This document shows positions 1-6,198 of a stretch of 6,247 nt of DNA, piece by piece; the stretch's first letter is position 1, and every line of letters starts with the position of its first letter. Position numbers and translations under genes: made by a program. Source of the DNA: an uncultured Coprococcus sp. (lineage in GTDB: Bacteria > Bacillota > Clostridia > Lachnospirales > Lachnospiraceae). The stretch spans positions 1 to 6,247 of the forward strand of contig USSH01000153.1 of NCBI GenBank assembly GCA_900557435.1, read 5' to 3'. The notes under the pieces were generated by a model that worked only from the letters and a program-made list of their open reading frames with translations, searched no databases and was not told the origin of the DNA.

Positions 1-794
1 CGAAGGGAGTATTCCGCAACAAGAAGATAAAACCTCTTGTTGGAGATAATGTAAATATAGAGATAATTGATTCAGAGAAAGATCTAGGTAATATCGTTGA
101 GATATTGCCTAGATTTAACTCGTTAATAAGACCCGCTGTTGCCAATGTGGATCAGACTATAATTATATTTGCAGTGAGTGAGCCGGAACCTAATTTTAAT
201 CTTTTGGATAGATTTCTGATCAGCATGGAAAAAAGCGAAGTAAAAACCATAATATGCTTCAACAAGACAGACCTCAGCAAGGATAATATGGAGACCTGTA
301 TGTCTTACAGTAAAAGTGGCTATGAGACCTTGTTTATAAGCGCTAGAGAGAATGAGGGCATAGATGAGCTCAGGACACTGCTAAAGGGCAAGACTACAGT
401 ATTTGCCGGACCATCCGGTGTAGGAAAGTCATCCACGCTGAATGCGATCAAGCCTGAGGCTGAAGCTCAGACGGGCGCTGTAAGTGAGAAGATCAAACGT
501 GGAAAGCATACAACCAGACATTCGGAGCTTATGCATATAGAGGGTGATACATATATAATGGACACTCCGGGATTCTCATCCCTATATGTGGATTCCATAG
601 AACCCGAGGATTTGAAAGAATACTTTCCGGATATTGCGGCATATACGGGAAAGTGTAGATTTAACATGTGCAATCATATAAGTGAGCCGGACTGTCTGGT
701 ACAGAAAGCCGTTGCAGATGGAGAGATAAGCCGTGTAAGATATGATGATTATGTAATGATATACAATGATTTAAAAGAAAAGAGGAAATGGTAA
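1..794 (+). CDS. rsgA: Ribosome small subunit-dependent GTPase A, 5'-partial
   Basis: Circularly permuted GTPase that binds the 30S subunit and acts as a late assembly checkpoint. The reading frame is open from base 3 (263 codons visible), so about 30 N-terminal residues and the start codon are outside the window. Seen in order: the end of an OB-fold (KPLVGDNVNIE, 33-65), G4 NKTD (261-272), a G5-like SAR, G1 GPSGVGKSS (408-434), the G2 region RGKHTTRH, G3 DTPGF (561-575), and a C-terminal zinc motif C-x4-C-x-H-x5-C with Cys codons at 654, 669 and 693 and His at 675. The order G4-G5-G1-G2-G3 is diagnostic of RsgA. The TTG at 105 is not the start, because conserved OB-fold residues precede it in frame. 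It is the first visible gene of an operon with rpe and thiN. No key residue is missing in the visible part. Confidence 0.97.
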   Translation, partial: KGVFRNKKIKPLVGDNVNIEIIDSEKDLGNIVEILPRFNSLIRPAVANVDQTIIIFAVSEPEPNFNLLDRFLISMEKSEVKTIICFNKTDLSKDNMETCMSYSKSGYETLFISARENEGIDELRTLLKGKTTVFAGPSGVGKSSTLNAIKPEAEAQTGAVSEKIKRGKHTTRHSELMHIEGDTYIMDTPGFSSLYVDSIEPEDLKEYFPDIAAYTGKCRFNMCNHISEPDCLVQKAVADGEISRVRYDDYVMIYNDLKEKRKW

Positions 795-795
795 A

Positions 796-1470
796 ATGAT
801 AGTTCTGTCACCTTCACTATTGTCAGTAGATTTTGCACATATAGCAGATGGAATAAAAGAGCTCGATAGGGCAAAGGTCCCTGCACTTCATCTGGATGTC
901 ATGGATGGATCGTTTGTTCCAAATATATCATTTGGAGCTCCTGTTATAAAATGTCTCAGAAAAGAGACAGATATGATATTTGATGTTCATCTTATGATTG
1001 AGGAACCGGTGAGATATCTTGAGGATTTCAAGAAAGCCGGAGCAGACTGGGTGACGGTTCATGCAGAGAGCTGCAAGCATCTGCACAGAACGATCACAGC
1101 TATAAAAGAGTTGGGGATGAAGGCTGGAGTTGCACTCAATCCGGCAACACCTGTATCTGCAATTGATTACGTGCTTGACGAGGTGGATATGGTTCTGGTG
1201 ATGAGTGTCAATCCGGGATTCGGTGGACAGTCATTTATACCGTCCTCGCTCAGAAAGATTTCAGAGGTAAAACAACTTATTGATGAGAGATCTCTTGATG
1301 TGCGCATAGAAGTTGACGGAGGTGTCAATCTTAAAAATGTCAAGGATGTGGTAAAGGCTGGTGCAGATGTGATTGTTGCCGGATCAGCAGTGTTCGGCGG
1401 CGATATATATGAAAACAGTACAGCATTTTTGGAAACATTTAAATCTATTGAATCTGATGGAGCCAGATAA
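796..1470 (+). CDS. rpe: Ribulose-phosphate 3-epimerase
   Basis: Cytosolic TIM-barrel enzyme that interconverts D-ribulose 5-phosphate and D-xylulose 5-phosphate in the pentose phosphate pathway. The 224-residue length is normal for the family. Visible motifs: SPSLLSVDF at residues 5-13, HLDVMDGSFVPN at 32-43 (metal ligands His32 and Asp34, with Asp34 an acid/base catalyst), DVHLMI at 63-68 (His65 ligand), MSVNPGFGGQSF at 136-147 (mobile loop and phosphate contact), VDGGVN at 173-178 (Asp174, second catalytic acid/base and ligand), and a phosphate-binding VAGSAVFG near the C terminus. The ATG follows the rsgA stop by one base, and AGAGGA at 781-786, inside the rsgA 3' end, is the ribosome binding site with 9 bases of spacing. 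Translation is probably coupled to rsgA. No anomaly seen. Confidence 0.98.
   Translation: MIVLSPSLLSVDFAHIADGIKELDRAKVPALHLDVMDGSFVPNISFGAPVIKCLRKETDMIFDVHLMIEEPVRYLEDFKKAGADWVTVHAESCKHLHRTITAIKELGMKAGVALNPATPVSAIDYVLDEVDMVLVMSVNPGFGGQSFIPSSLRKISEVKQLIDERSLDVRIEVDGGVNLKNVKDVVKAGADVIVAGSAVFGGDIYENSTAFLETFKSIESDGAR
1459..1462 (+). promoter_or_regulatory. Ribosome binding site deciding the thiN start
   Basis: GGAG lies inside the last codons of rpe, 9 bases before ATG 1472. It supports 1472 over the in-frame upstream ATG at 1457, which it overlaps. Confidence 0.65.
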
Positions 1471-1471
1471 T

Positions 1472-2179
1472 ATGAATAAATATATGATAATATCCGGAGG
1501 TCGAGTCGATCTACAGTCTTTGCAAGGTTTGATGGACAGGCATATGGGTTGTTATGATAATTGTGGTAATTGTAATGATCGTGATGATTGTGATGATTGT
1601 AAAATTATCGCTGTTGATAAAGGCCTTGAAATATGCAATAAAATAGGTCTGACGCCTGATGTGATAGTGGGAGATTTTGATTCAGCCAGTTCAGCGGTCG
1701 TCGGAATGTATAGAAGAATTGCAAAAAAGAAAAAGTCTATAGAATTCCTGGATCTTGATACCCACAAAGATCTTACTGATACTCATGTGGCTCTGCAATA
1801 TGCACTGGATCATAAGGCTTCGGAGATATACATATCCGGTGCTACGGGGACGCGTATGGATCACACGATGGCAAACATAGGACTGCTAAAGATATGTGCA
1901 GACCACAACGTGAAAGCATATATAGAGGATGACAATAATATCATAACTATGATAAAAGGCAGTGAAAAACTTAGCCGTATAGAAGGATATGATTATGTGT
2001 CGTTGATTCCCTATGGAGGAGCTGTAGCAGATGTCACGCTGACGGGGTTTGAGTATGATGTCAGCAATTATACATTTGAAATTGGAGACAGCAGAGGAGT
2101 GAGCAATTCCATATCAGAAGATGAAGCGAGTATTGAATATGAATCCGGATATATGATAGTTGTGTATAGCAGAGATTGA
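1472..2179 (+). CDS. thiN: Thiamine diphosphokinase with Cys-rich insertion
   Basis: Transfers pyrophosphate from ATP to thiamine to make thiamine pyrophosphate, the last step of thiamine salvage. The 235-residue product has the family motifs: IISGG (6-10), AVDKG (47-51), VGDFDSA (66-72, acidic Mg/ATP site), LDTHKDLTDTHVAL (95-108), GATGTRMDHTMANI (123-136), and a C-terminal thiamine-binding half with SLIPYGG and a late RGVSNSI. Start choice: ATG 1472 has GGAG at 1459-1462, 9 bases upstream, and lies one base after the rpe stop. The in-frame ATG 1457 has no good ribosome binding site. Oddity: between the first strand and AVDKG there are roughly 10-20 more residues than I expect, and the excess matches a Cys/Asp/Asn block (residues 27-43, Cys 27, 31, 34, 40, 43) encoded by 9-bp repeats. 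All catalytic motifs are intact, so the enzyme is probably active. No TPP riboswitch precedes it; there is no room for one. Confidence 0.95.
   Translation: MNKYMIISGGRVDLQSLQGLMDRHMGCYDNCGNCNDRDDCDDCKIIAVDKGLEICNKIGLTPDVIVGDFDSASSAVVGMYRRIAKKKKSIEFLDLDTHKDLTDTHVALQYALDHKASEIYISGATGTRMDHTMANIGLLKICADHNVKAYIEDDNNIITMIKGSEKLSRIEGYDYVSLIPYGGAVADVTLTGFEYDVSNYTFEIGDSRGVSNSISEDEASIEYESGYMIVVYSRD
1556..1600 (+). repeat. Five in-frame 9-bp tandem repeats inside thiN
   Basis: Five consecutive 9-bp units: GATAATTGT, GGTAATTGT, AATGATCGT, GATGATTGT, GATGATTGT. The last two are identical, and all fit the pattern RRTRATYGT. They are in frame and encode the tripeptides DNC, GNC, NDR, DDC and DDC. A flanking GCY adds one more Cys just upstream. 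The array looks like a small coding minisatellite that expanded within the gene. As the unit length is a multiple of three, copy-number change would preserve the frame. Whether the Cys residues bind a metal cannot be told from sequence. Confidence 0.85.
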
Positions 2180-2193
2180 CCCGGATATAAGAG

Positions 2194-2265
2194 AAAAAAC
2201 ATGCGGTTTCTTGTGGTGTTCATTAACAAAGAGTTATGAACTGAACATGAAACCGCATGTTTTTT
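2194..2265. terminator. Bidirectional intrinsic terminator between convergent genes
   Basis: A perfect 17-bp inverted repeat, 2194-2210 against 2249-2265, begins with A6 and ends with T6. It therefore gives a stem plus U-tract for thiN transcripts on the plus strand and for the phosphate transporter transcript on the minus strand. It begins 14 bases after the thiN stop. The 38-base loop contains a second hairpin, GTTCAT at 2218-2223 with ATGAAC at 2236-2241, extended by AAC/GTT across a bulged T. The loop is much longer than in a standard terminator. From 2266 to 2324 I see only AT-rich sequence. Confidence 0.88.
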
Positions 2266-2324
2266 ATAGCAATTTTTTAGTGATTCTTGTAGTAATGAGT
2301 ATGCGAAATATAAACTGTCACATA

Positions 2325-4409
2325 TTATTTTTTCTTCTGGTTTTTTCCATTCTTTCCAGAATATTTTTCATCTATTTTTTGTTTTATTTTATCGTGCTTT
2401 TCAGCTGCTTTACCCTTGGCAGGTGATTTTTTCTTGCCATCAGAATCTGAGGCTTTCTTCTCCTTCTGTTTTGAGCTGACATTATTGTCTGGCTGATCAG
2501 TAGTTTTATCTGTATCAGCAACATTATTAGGAGCTGTGACAGGAGAGGCAGGACTCTCTGAAGTCTGATCATCTGCGGAGGTTATGGCGCGAAGCTCACG
2601 AAGACTGTTGTCAAAGTCCTCAGCGATAGGATCTTCATATATAGAAGAGTAGTATACATACAGTGCTTTGTATTCCTCCGATGTCTTGTAGCCTGTAATG
2701 TAGATATGACCGTGCATTTCGTCCATATGGGTTCCTCTGATCTTCTTTGCAATATGGAGACCTATATTCTTACAGTGACTTCCGATACGGTCAAGGCTTG
2801 TGAGGATATCAACTAGAGCAAATCCACCAGGTATTCCACATTCTCCAACCTGAAGTCTCACAACATGATGATCTTTTATGAGTTCTGTTATCTCGCTTAT
2901 GGTCTGGGCGAGGGGTTCAATTCTTGAAATGGCCTGAAGGTCATCTTCTTTAAAGGCACTCAGAGTCATGTCGATTATATTGTCTGTTGCTTTCAGTGCT
3001 GTCTGGATTTCCTTCATGCCCTGATCGGAGAAGCTGATCTTTTGCTCCGAAATATTCTTGGATACGATCAGAAGGTTCTCACAGTGGTCACCTATTCGTT
3101 CCATATCACTCAAACTGTTCAAAAGCTCTGAAACATCGAGCCTTTCGGCTCTGGACATGTTGTTCTGCGATGTGACCTTGAGAAGGAAGTTGTTGAGGGA
3201 ACTTTCACATTTGTCGATGAAGTCCTCATTTTCCTCAAGCTTTGCGGCGTCTTCCTCGTTGTAGTTGGAGATAAGCCTGCATGCTGTGGCAAAGTTCTCT
3301 CTTATGCAGTCAGCCATGGAGAACATAACGTTTCTTGCCTGTGATATGGCAATGGCAGGTGTGGCTATAAGTCTTGGATCGAGAGTTGCAAGCTCCTTGT
3401 CGATCTTGGATTCCTCGTCATCTCTGATGATCTTTCCTGTGATATTTGCCACCTGATTGGAAAATGGCAGGAGGATCAAGCTTGTGATGAAGTTGAACAT
3501 GAAGTGAACATTTGCAATATTGCCTCGGTTTACGACTTTCTCCATGAAAGGCATATCTATGAACAACTGAAGTCCGTAGATTATGACTACAAAGAATACA
3601 GCTCCAAATATATTGAAGAAAAGATAAGAGAGCGATACTCTTTTTGCCTTTTTGTTGGCGCCGATTCCTCCGAGAATTATGGTCATACACTTTCCGATAT
3701 TCTGGCCAATGATGATAGGGATAGCTGTTCCATAGGTTACAACACCGGTTGACGATATGGCCTGAAGGATACCGACTGATGCGGATGAACTCTGTATTAT
3801 TGCGGTCAGTACCAGACCTATGAGTATTCCGAGTAATGGATTGTTGAACGATGTGAACAGATTCTGGAAACTTTCAGATTCCTTGAGCGGTGCAAATACA
3901 CCCTCCATTGTGTTCATTCCAAGGAAGAGGATTCCAAGACCTACGAGTATACTGGCTATATCACGCTTTTTGTTGTTGTTCGTAAAGAGTATGATAAAAG
4001 CACCTATACATATGAGGATAGGGGCAAATGATGATGGTTTTAAAAGTTTTAAGAATATGCTTGTCTCCGCAAGATCTCCCAGACGAAGTATCTGTGCGGT
4101 TGCGGTACTACCTATATTGGCTCCGAAGACAACAGGGATAGCCTGACCAAGTTTCATGATGCCGGCATTTACAAAGCCTATGAGCATGATGGTGGTGGCT
4201 GCAGAACTCTGAATGATGGCTGTTACTGCGGTACCGAGTGAGAATCCTTTTACGGTTCCTGTAAACTGATTCTTTCCGGTTGTCAGTTTCTCAAGAACTT
4301 TTTCAAGACTTCCGCCAGCCAGGTTTTTTAGAGAGGCTCCCATGAGGTTCATCCCGAACAGGAATAAGCCAACGCCTCCAAGCAATGTTAAAATAGAAAA
4401 CAAATCCAA
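2325..4409 (-). CDS. Na+/phosphate cotransporter (NptA/PNaS family) with PhoU-like domain
   Basis: Membrane protein predicted to import, or in some relatives export, inorganic phosphate with Na+. 694 residues from the chosen start. The N-terminal half carries the two inverted family repeats: GTAVTAIIQSSAATT around residue 67 and VLTAIIQSSSASVG around residue 206, each followed by a GANIGS or GQNIGK segment, with many hydrophobic helices up to about residue 340. A cytoplasmic PhoU-like helical domain follows (about 350-575) with two PhoU signatures, MERIGDH (436-442) and LDRIGSH (539-545). Residues about 610-694 form a hydrophilic tail, first Asp/Thr/Pro-rich and then Lys-rich. Start choice: TTG at 4409 lies 9 bases after AGGAGG. 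A longer frame begins at 4466, but it would translate through this ribosome binding site and adds an atypical charged leader. It stands alone on the minus strand, convergent with thiN and divergent from the symporter. PhoU fusion suggests phosphate-dependent control. Confidence 0.93.
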   Translation of the reverse strand: MDLFSILTLLGGVGLFLFGMNLMGASLKNLAGGSLEKVLEKLTTGKNQFTGTVKGFSLGTAVTAIIQSSAATTIMLIGFVNAGIMKLGQAIPVVFGANIGSTATAQILRLGDLAETSIFLKLLKPSSFAPILICIGAFIILFTNNNKKRDIASILVGLGILFLGMNTMEGVFAPLKESESFQNLFTSFNNPLLGILIGLVLTAIIQSSSASVGILQAISSTGVVTYGTAIPIIIGQNIGKCMTIILGGIGANKKAKRVSLSYLFFNIFGAVFFVVIIYGLQLFIDMPFMEKVVNRGNIANVHFMFNFITSLILLPFSNQVANITGKIIRDDEESKIDKELATLDPRLIATPAIAISQARNVMFSMADCIRENFATACRLISNYNEEDAAKLEENEDFIDKCESSLNNFLLKVTSQNNMSRAERLDVSELLNSLSDMERIGDHCENLLIVSKNISEQKISFSDQGMKEIQTALKATDNIIDMTLSAFKEDDLQAISRIEPLAQTISEITELIKDHHVVRLQVGECGIPGGFALVDILTSLDRIGSHCKNIGLHIAKKIRGTHMDEMHGHIYITGYKTSEEYKALYVYYSSIYEDPIAEDFDNSLRELRAITSADDQTSESPASPVTAPNNVADTDKTTDQPDNNVSSKQKEKKASDSDGKKKSPAKGKAAEKHDKIKQKIDEKYSGKNGKNQKKK

Positions 4410-4418
4410 AATAAATGC

Positions 4419-4424
4419 CCTCCT
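4419..4424 (-). promoter_or_regulatory. Ribosome binding site fixing a TTG start for the phosphate transporter
   Basis: On the minus strand AGGAGG is followed by nine bases and then TTG, giving Met-Asp-Leu-Phe-Ser as the N terminus directly before the first hydrophobic helix. No ATG is available at a comparable position, so TTG is the best start. Confidence 0.8.
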
Positions 4425-4474
4425 AAGTAAAGAATATTTTACTTTGAAATCCCAAAGTAAAAACAAAGTAATAA
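4425..4474 (-). promoter_or_regulatory. Repeat cluster in the phosphate transporter leader
   Basis: Four copies of an AAAGTAA-type motif. In plus-strand terms: AAGTAAA 4425-4431, TTTTACTTTG 4437-4446 (inverted), CAAAGTAAAA 4453-4462, and CAAAGTAATA 4464-4473. The second and third form a perfect 10-bp inverted repeat with a 6-base loop. The first and second form a 7-bp inverted repeat with a 6-base loop that touches the ribosome binding site. The third and fourth are direct repeats 11 bases apart. This could be a protein operator, for example a PhoP/Pho-box-like array (TTACTT repeats at an 11-base period on the gene's strand), or an RNA switch with alternative hairpins. The repeats are certain; the function is inference. 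Confidence 0.6.
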
Positions 4475-4501
4475 ATATGTAAAAAAGCCCATTCGTTTTT
4501 G

Positions 4502-4510
4502 ATTATATCA
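4502..4510 (-). promoter_or_regulatory. Extended -10 promoter of the phosphate transporter
   Basis: The minus strand reads TGATATAAT, a consensus extended -10 (TGnTATAAT). The matching -35 hexamer at 17-base spacing (TAGTAC, 4525-4530) is poor, as often happens with extended -10 promoters. The start point would be near 4495, giving a leader of about 85 bases that contains the whole repeat cluster. Confidence 0.6.
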
Positions 4511-4553
4511 CAACAGTAGTTTTTGTACTATTGAAAAAATAATGCAAATAATG

Positions 4554-4582
4554 TTGACATTTCGTCAAATGTAACAATTAAT
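4554..4582 (+). promoter_or_regulatory. Consensus -35 with overlapping dyad; possible upstream promoter or operator
   Basis: TTGACA at 4554-4559 is a perfect -35 hexamer. At 17-base spacing the -10 would be ATTAAT (4577-4582), a 4/6 match. The -35 overlaps a dyad, ACATTT (4557-4562) and AAATGT (4567-4572) around CGTC, flanked by TTG and CAA. This may be a repressor site over the promoter of the rightward symporter gene, or a regulator site shared by the two divergent genes. Confidence 0.4.
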
Positions 4583-4588
4583 TAAGAG

Positions 4589-4618
4589 GTGACTACGTGC
4601 CTTATCTTGTGTTAGAAT
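4589..4618 (+). promoter_or_regulatory. Candidate promoter of the SSS transporter gene
   Basis: TGTTAGAAT at 4610-4618 is an extended -10 (TGn plus TAGAAT, 5/6). GTGACT (4589-4594) is a partial -35 with 18-base spacing. Transcription would start near 4625, about 80 bases before the ATG. It competes with the TTGACA-based alternative further upstream. Confidence 0.45.
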
Positions 4619-4646
4619 GGCGCTGAACAGTGGATTTGTCAGAGAT

Positions 4647-4666
4647 TTAATAAACATTAATAAACA
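4647..4666 (+). repeat. Tandem 10-bp direct repeat in the symporter leader
   Basis: TTAATAAACA occurs twice in direct succession (4647-4656 and 4657-4666), in the untranslated leader about 40 bases before the ATG. It may be a binding site or chance in AT-rich sequence. Confidence 0.4.
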
Positions 4667-4696
4667 AAAGAAGGCATAGATCGTTGGTGCCGGATT

Positions 4697-4700
4697 GGAG
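4697..4700 (+). promoter_or_regulatory. Ribosome binding site deciding the symporter start
   Basis: GGAG lies 6 bases before ATG 4707. It overlaps the in-frame TTG at 4695, which excludes that codon as the start. Confidence 0.65.
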
Positions 4701-4706
4701 ATAGAT

Positions 4707-6155
4707 ATGTCGGTCTTTACAGATAAAAGAGTGTTTGGAATAAAAAGAAAGAATGCCAGCGGACTTTCCACGGCAGGACAGGTGTGCGCGAACGATGTCA
4801 TACTGTGGGTTATATTTTTGCTTCCGGTCAACATAGTGCTCCACGGAGCAGGGCAGTGTTTCGTGTCCATTGGTTTATTTGTCGGTAATGTTATTGGATG
4901 GATTTTTCTTTCGAAACGAATGAATTCCTATGTAGAGATCTCAAAAAAGAAGGTACATAATGCGCCAGAGCTTTTTGCTGCTAGATATGATTCGTGGGTA
5001 CTCAAGGATCTGGTATCGGTGATCTGGATCATCACATTGGGACTTATACTAGTGTCGGTTTTAAAGGTTATTGTGTCTGTCGCTGCCTATTTCATGGATA
5101 TGGATGAGAAAGTATGGATGGCTCTCATAGTGTCTTTCCTTGTGCTTGCAACAATTCTTATTGATAATCGCCTTATGGGAATCATCAAGACATGCGTATT
5201 TATATTGGTTATGATTGCGTGTTTTGCACTTATAGGCTTTGCATTCTATAAAATGGATGTATGGGAGATACTTGACAATTACAGGCTGGCAAGACTTGAT
5301 GGCGGTACAAGTACATATCTCAATATAATGTATTACGATGGAAAACCTATAAATATAGGAAGGGCAGTATCCATGGCAGGAATCGGACTTGGCTGTATAG
5401 CCATGCCGCTTATGTATAAAGGTGTTATCAATATCCAGAATGTTAAAGAACTGGATGCAGGCAGAATATGGGCGATAGCATTTGAGGGGTGTACCATAAT
5501 ATCAAGCAGTGCCCTTGCACTCCTTGTTGTACCTGTACTGTATCCCGGAAAGATAACCAAATACATGAATTCTTTTCAGGTGTACAATCTTCTTATGAAG
5601 AAGCTCATGGGTGACAGTAAGTATTCATACGTTCTGAGATTCGTTGTGCTGATGATATTTATTCTCGCAGTCGTGGTGATGCTGGAGTCATTTATGAGAA
5701 CGATATGTGAACATATAAGGGGAATTGTTCCAACTATGAAAAATGTCAGCAAGGTGATTAAACTGTCGATAGATATAACGGTGGTAGTGATCACAGGAAT
5801 ATTACTATTGGTGTTTGGAATGTTTGTAGAATATGATAGAGAACAGATGATAGCGCTGAATTGGGGGATGTGTACAGCTGCCCTTGCCGCTCCGCTTATG
5901 CTTACACTGATGTATAAACATTCAACCAAAGCGGGGATGTTTGCCGGTGTGTTGATAGGCTCGATAGTATTTGAAGTGTGGAACTTTATTCCATTTATAG
6001 ATGGTGTAACGTTGAAACAGCAATTTGAGCTGAGCGGTGATGTTGTTGGATTTGCCGCGAGTCTTATATTTTCTGTTTTGGTAAGTTCGTGTACAAAGCA
6101 GAATGATGAGTCGGAGCTCAAAGATTTTGACCGGATGCTCGAGGAACAGCAATAA
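4707..6155 (+). CDS. Divergent sodium:solute symporter (SSS) family protein
   Basis: Polytopic membrane protein of 482 residues. About 12 hydrophobic segments: roughly 30-45, 47-68, 102-127, 137-152, 159-180, then six or seven more after a polar loop near 185-215. Family assignment rests on the segment ANDVILWVIFLLP (28-40), which lines up with the PutP helix carrying SASDMSGW-type sequence, with Asp30 at the PutP Asp55 position. Further support comes from PELFAARY (87-94), like the PutP region LPDYFTHRF, and from the overall helix order. Oddities: no first peripheral helix, as the protein starts about 25 residues before the Asp, and apparent loss of the Ser-Thr pair of the Na2 site (Met325-Leu326 there). 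The C terminus is soluble and acidic. Substrate unknown. ATG 4707 was chosen for GGAG at 4697-4700; an in-frame stop at 4677 rules out a longer N terminus. The gene is divergent from the phosphate transporter and has no terminator before the next gene. Confidence 0.8.
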   Translation: MSVFTDKRVFGIKRKNASGLSTAGQVCANDVILWVIFLLPVNIVLHGAGQCFVSIGLFVGNVIGWIFLSKRMNSYVEISKKKVHNAPELFAARYDSWVLKDLVSVIWIITLGLILVSVLKVIVSVAAYFMDMDEKVWMALIVSFLVLATILIDNRLMGIIKTCVFILVMIACFALIGFAFYKMDVWEILDNYRLARLDGGTSTYLNIMYYDGKPINIGRAVSMAGIGLGCIAMPLMYKGVINIQNVKELDAGRIWAIAFEGCTIISSSALALLVVPVLYPGKITKYMNSFQVYNLLMKKLMGDSKYSYVLRFVVLMIFILAVVVMLESFMRTICEHIRGIVPTMKNVSKVIKLSIDITVVVITGILLLVFGMFVEYDREQMIALNWGMCTAALAAPLMLTLMYKHSTKAGMFAGVLIGSIVFEVWNFIPFIDGVTLKQQFELSGDVVGFAASLIFSVLVSSCTKQNDESELKDFDRMLEEQQ

Positions 6156-6156
6156 T
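6127..6156 (+). promoter_or_regulatory. Candidate promoter for the downstream gene
   Basis: TTGACC (6127-6132, 5/6 to the -35 consensus) and AATAAT (6151-6156, 5/6 to the -10) are 18 bases apart and overlap the symporter's last codons. A transcript would start near 6163, about 50 bases before the TTG start of the next gene. Read-through from the symporter is also possible, as no hairpin lies between them. Confidence 0.35.
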
Positions 6157-6171
6157 ACAGTATAGGGCATA

Positions 6172-6198
6172 GACTTGAATGAATGCTGGACTTGAATG
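6172..6198 (+). repeat. 10-bp direct repeat before the downstream gene
   Basis: GACTTGAATG occurs at 6172-6181 and again at 6189-6198, with starts 17 bases apart. The second copy runs into the GGAGGA ribosome binding site. Function unknown; it could be a short local duplication. Confidence 0.4.

Noticed and set aside
105..794. rsgA beginning at TTG 105
   Set aside because: The frame is open to base 3 and the upstream codons encode OB-fold residues typical of RsgA, so the gene is simply cut by the window edge.
1373..1471. Extension of thiN upstream into rpe
   Set aside because: It would overlap rpe out of frame by about 100 bases and adds sequence unlike the family. ATG 1472 has the better ribosome binding site.
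1721..1736. A-rich run (A6 G A5) in thiN as a possible frameshift site
   Set aside because: The frame is intact on both sides with conserved motifs. It encodes a plain Lys run, and no stem or alternative frame supports programmed slippage.
1472..2179. TPP riboswitch associated with thiN
   Set aside because: thiN starts one base after rpe, leaving no room for a riboswitch, and no THI-box-like sequence was seen in the intergenic regions.
2160..2426. Plus-strand 88-codon reading frame across the terminator
   Set aside because: It overlaps the thiN end, the hairpin and the antisense of the transporter tail. Its hydrophobic look comes from the T-rich antisense of Lys codons.
4410..4466. N-terminal extension of the phosphate transporter to 4466
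   Set aside because: The extension runs through AGGAGG, which lies 9 bases before TTG 4409, and it encodes a charged segment not expected before the first helix.
4617..4679. Possible 20-codon leader peptide before the symporter
   Set aside because: The ATG overlaps the candidate -10, has no ribosome binding site, and the peptide shows no regulatory pattern.
5576..6121. Minus-strand 181-codon reading frame inside the symporter gene
   Set aside because: It is fully antisense to a clear membrane protein gene, has no recognisable motif and is explained as a shadow frame.
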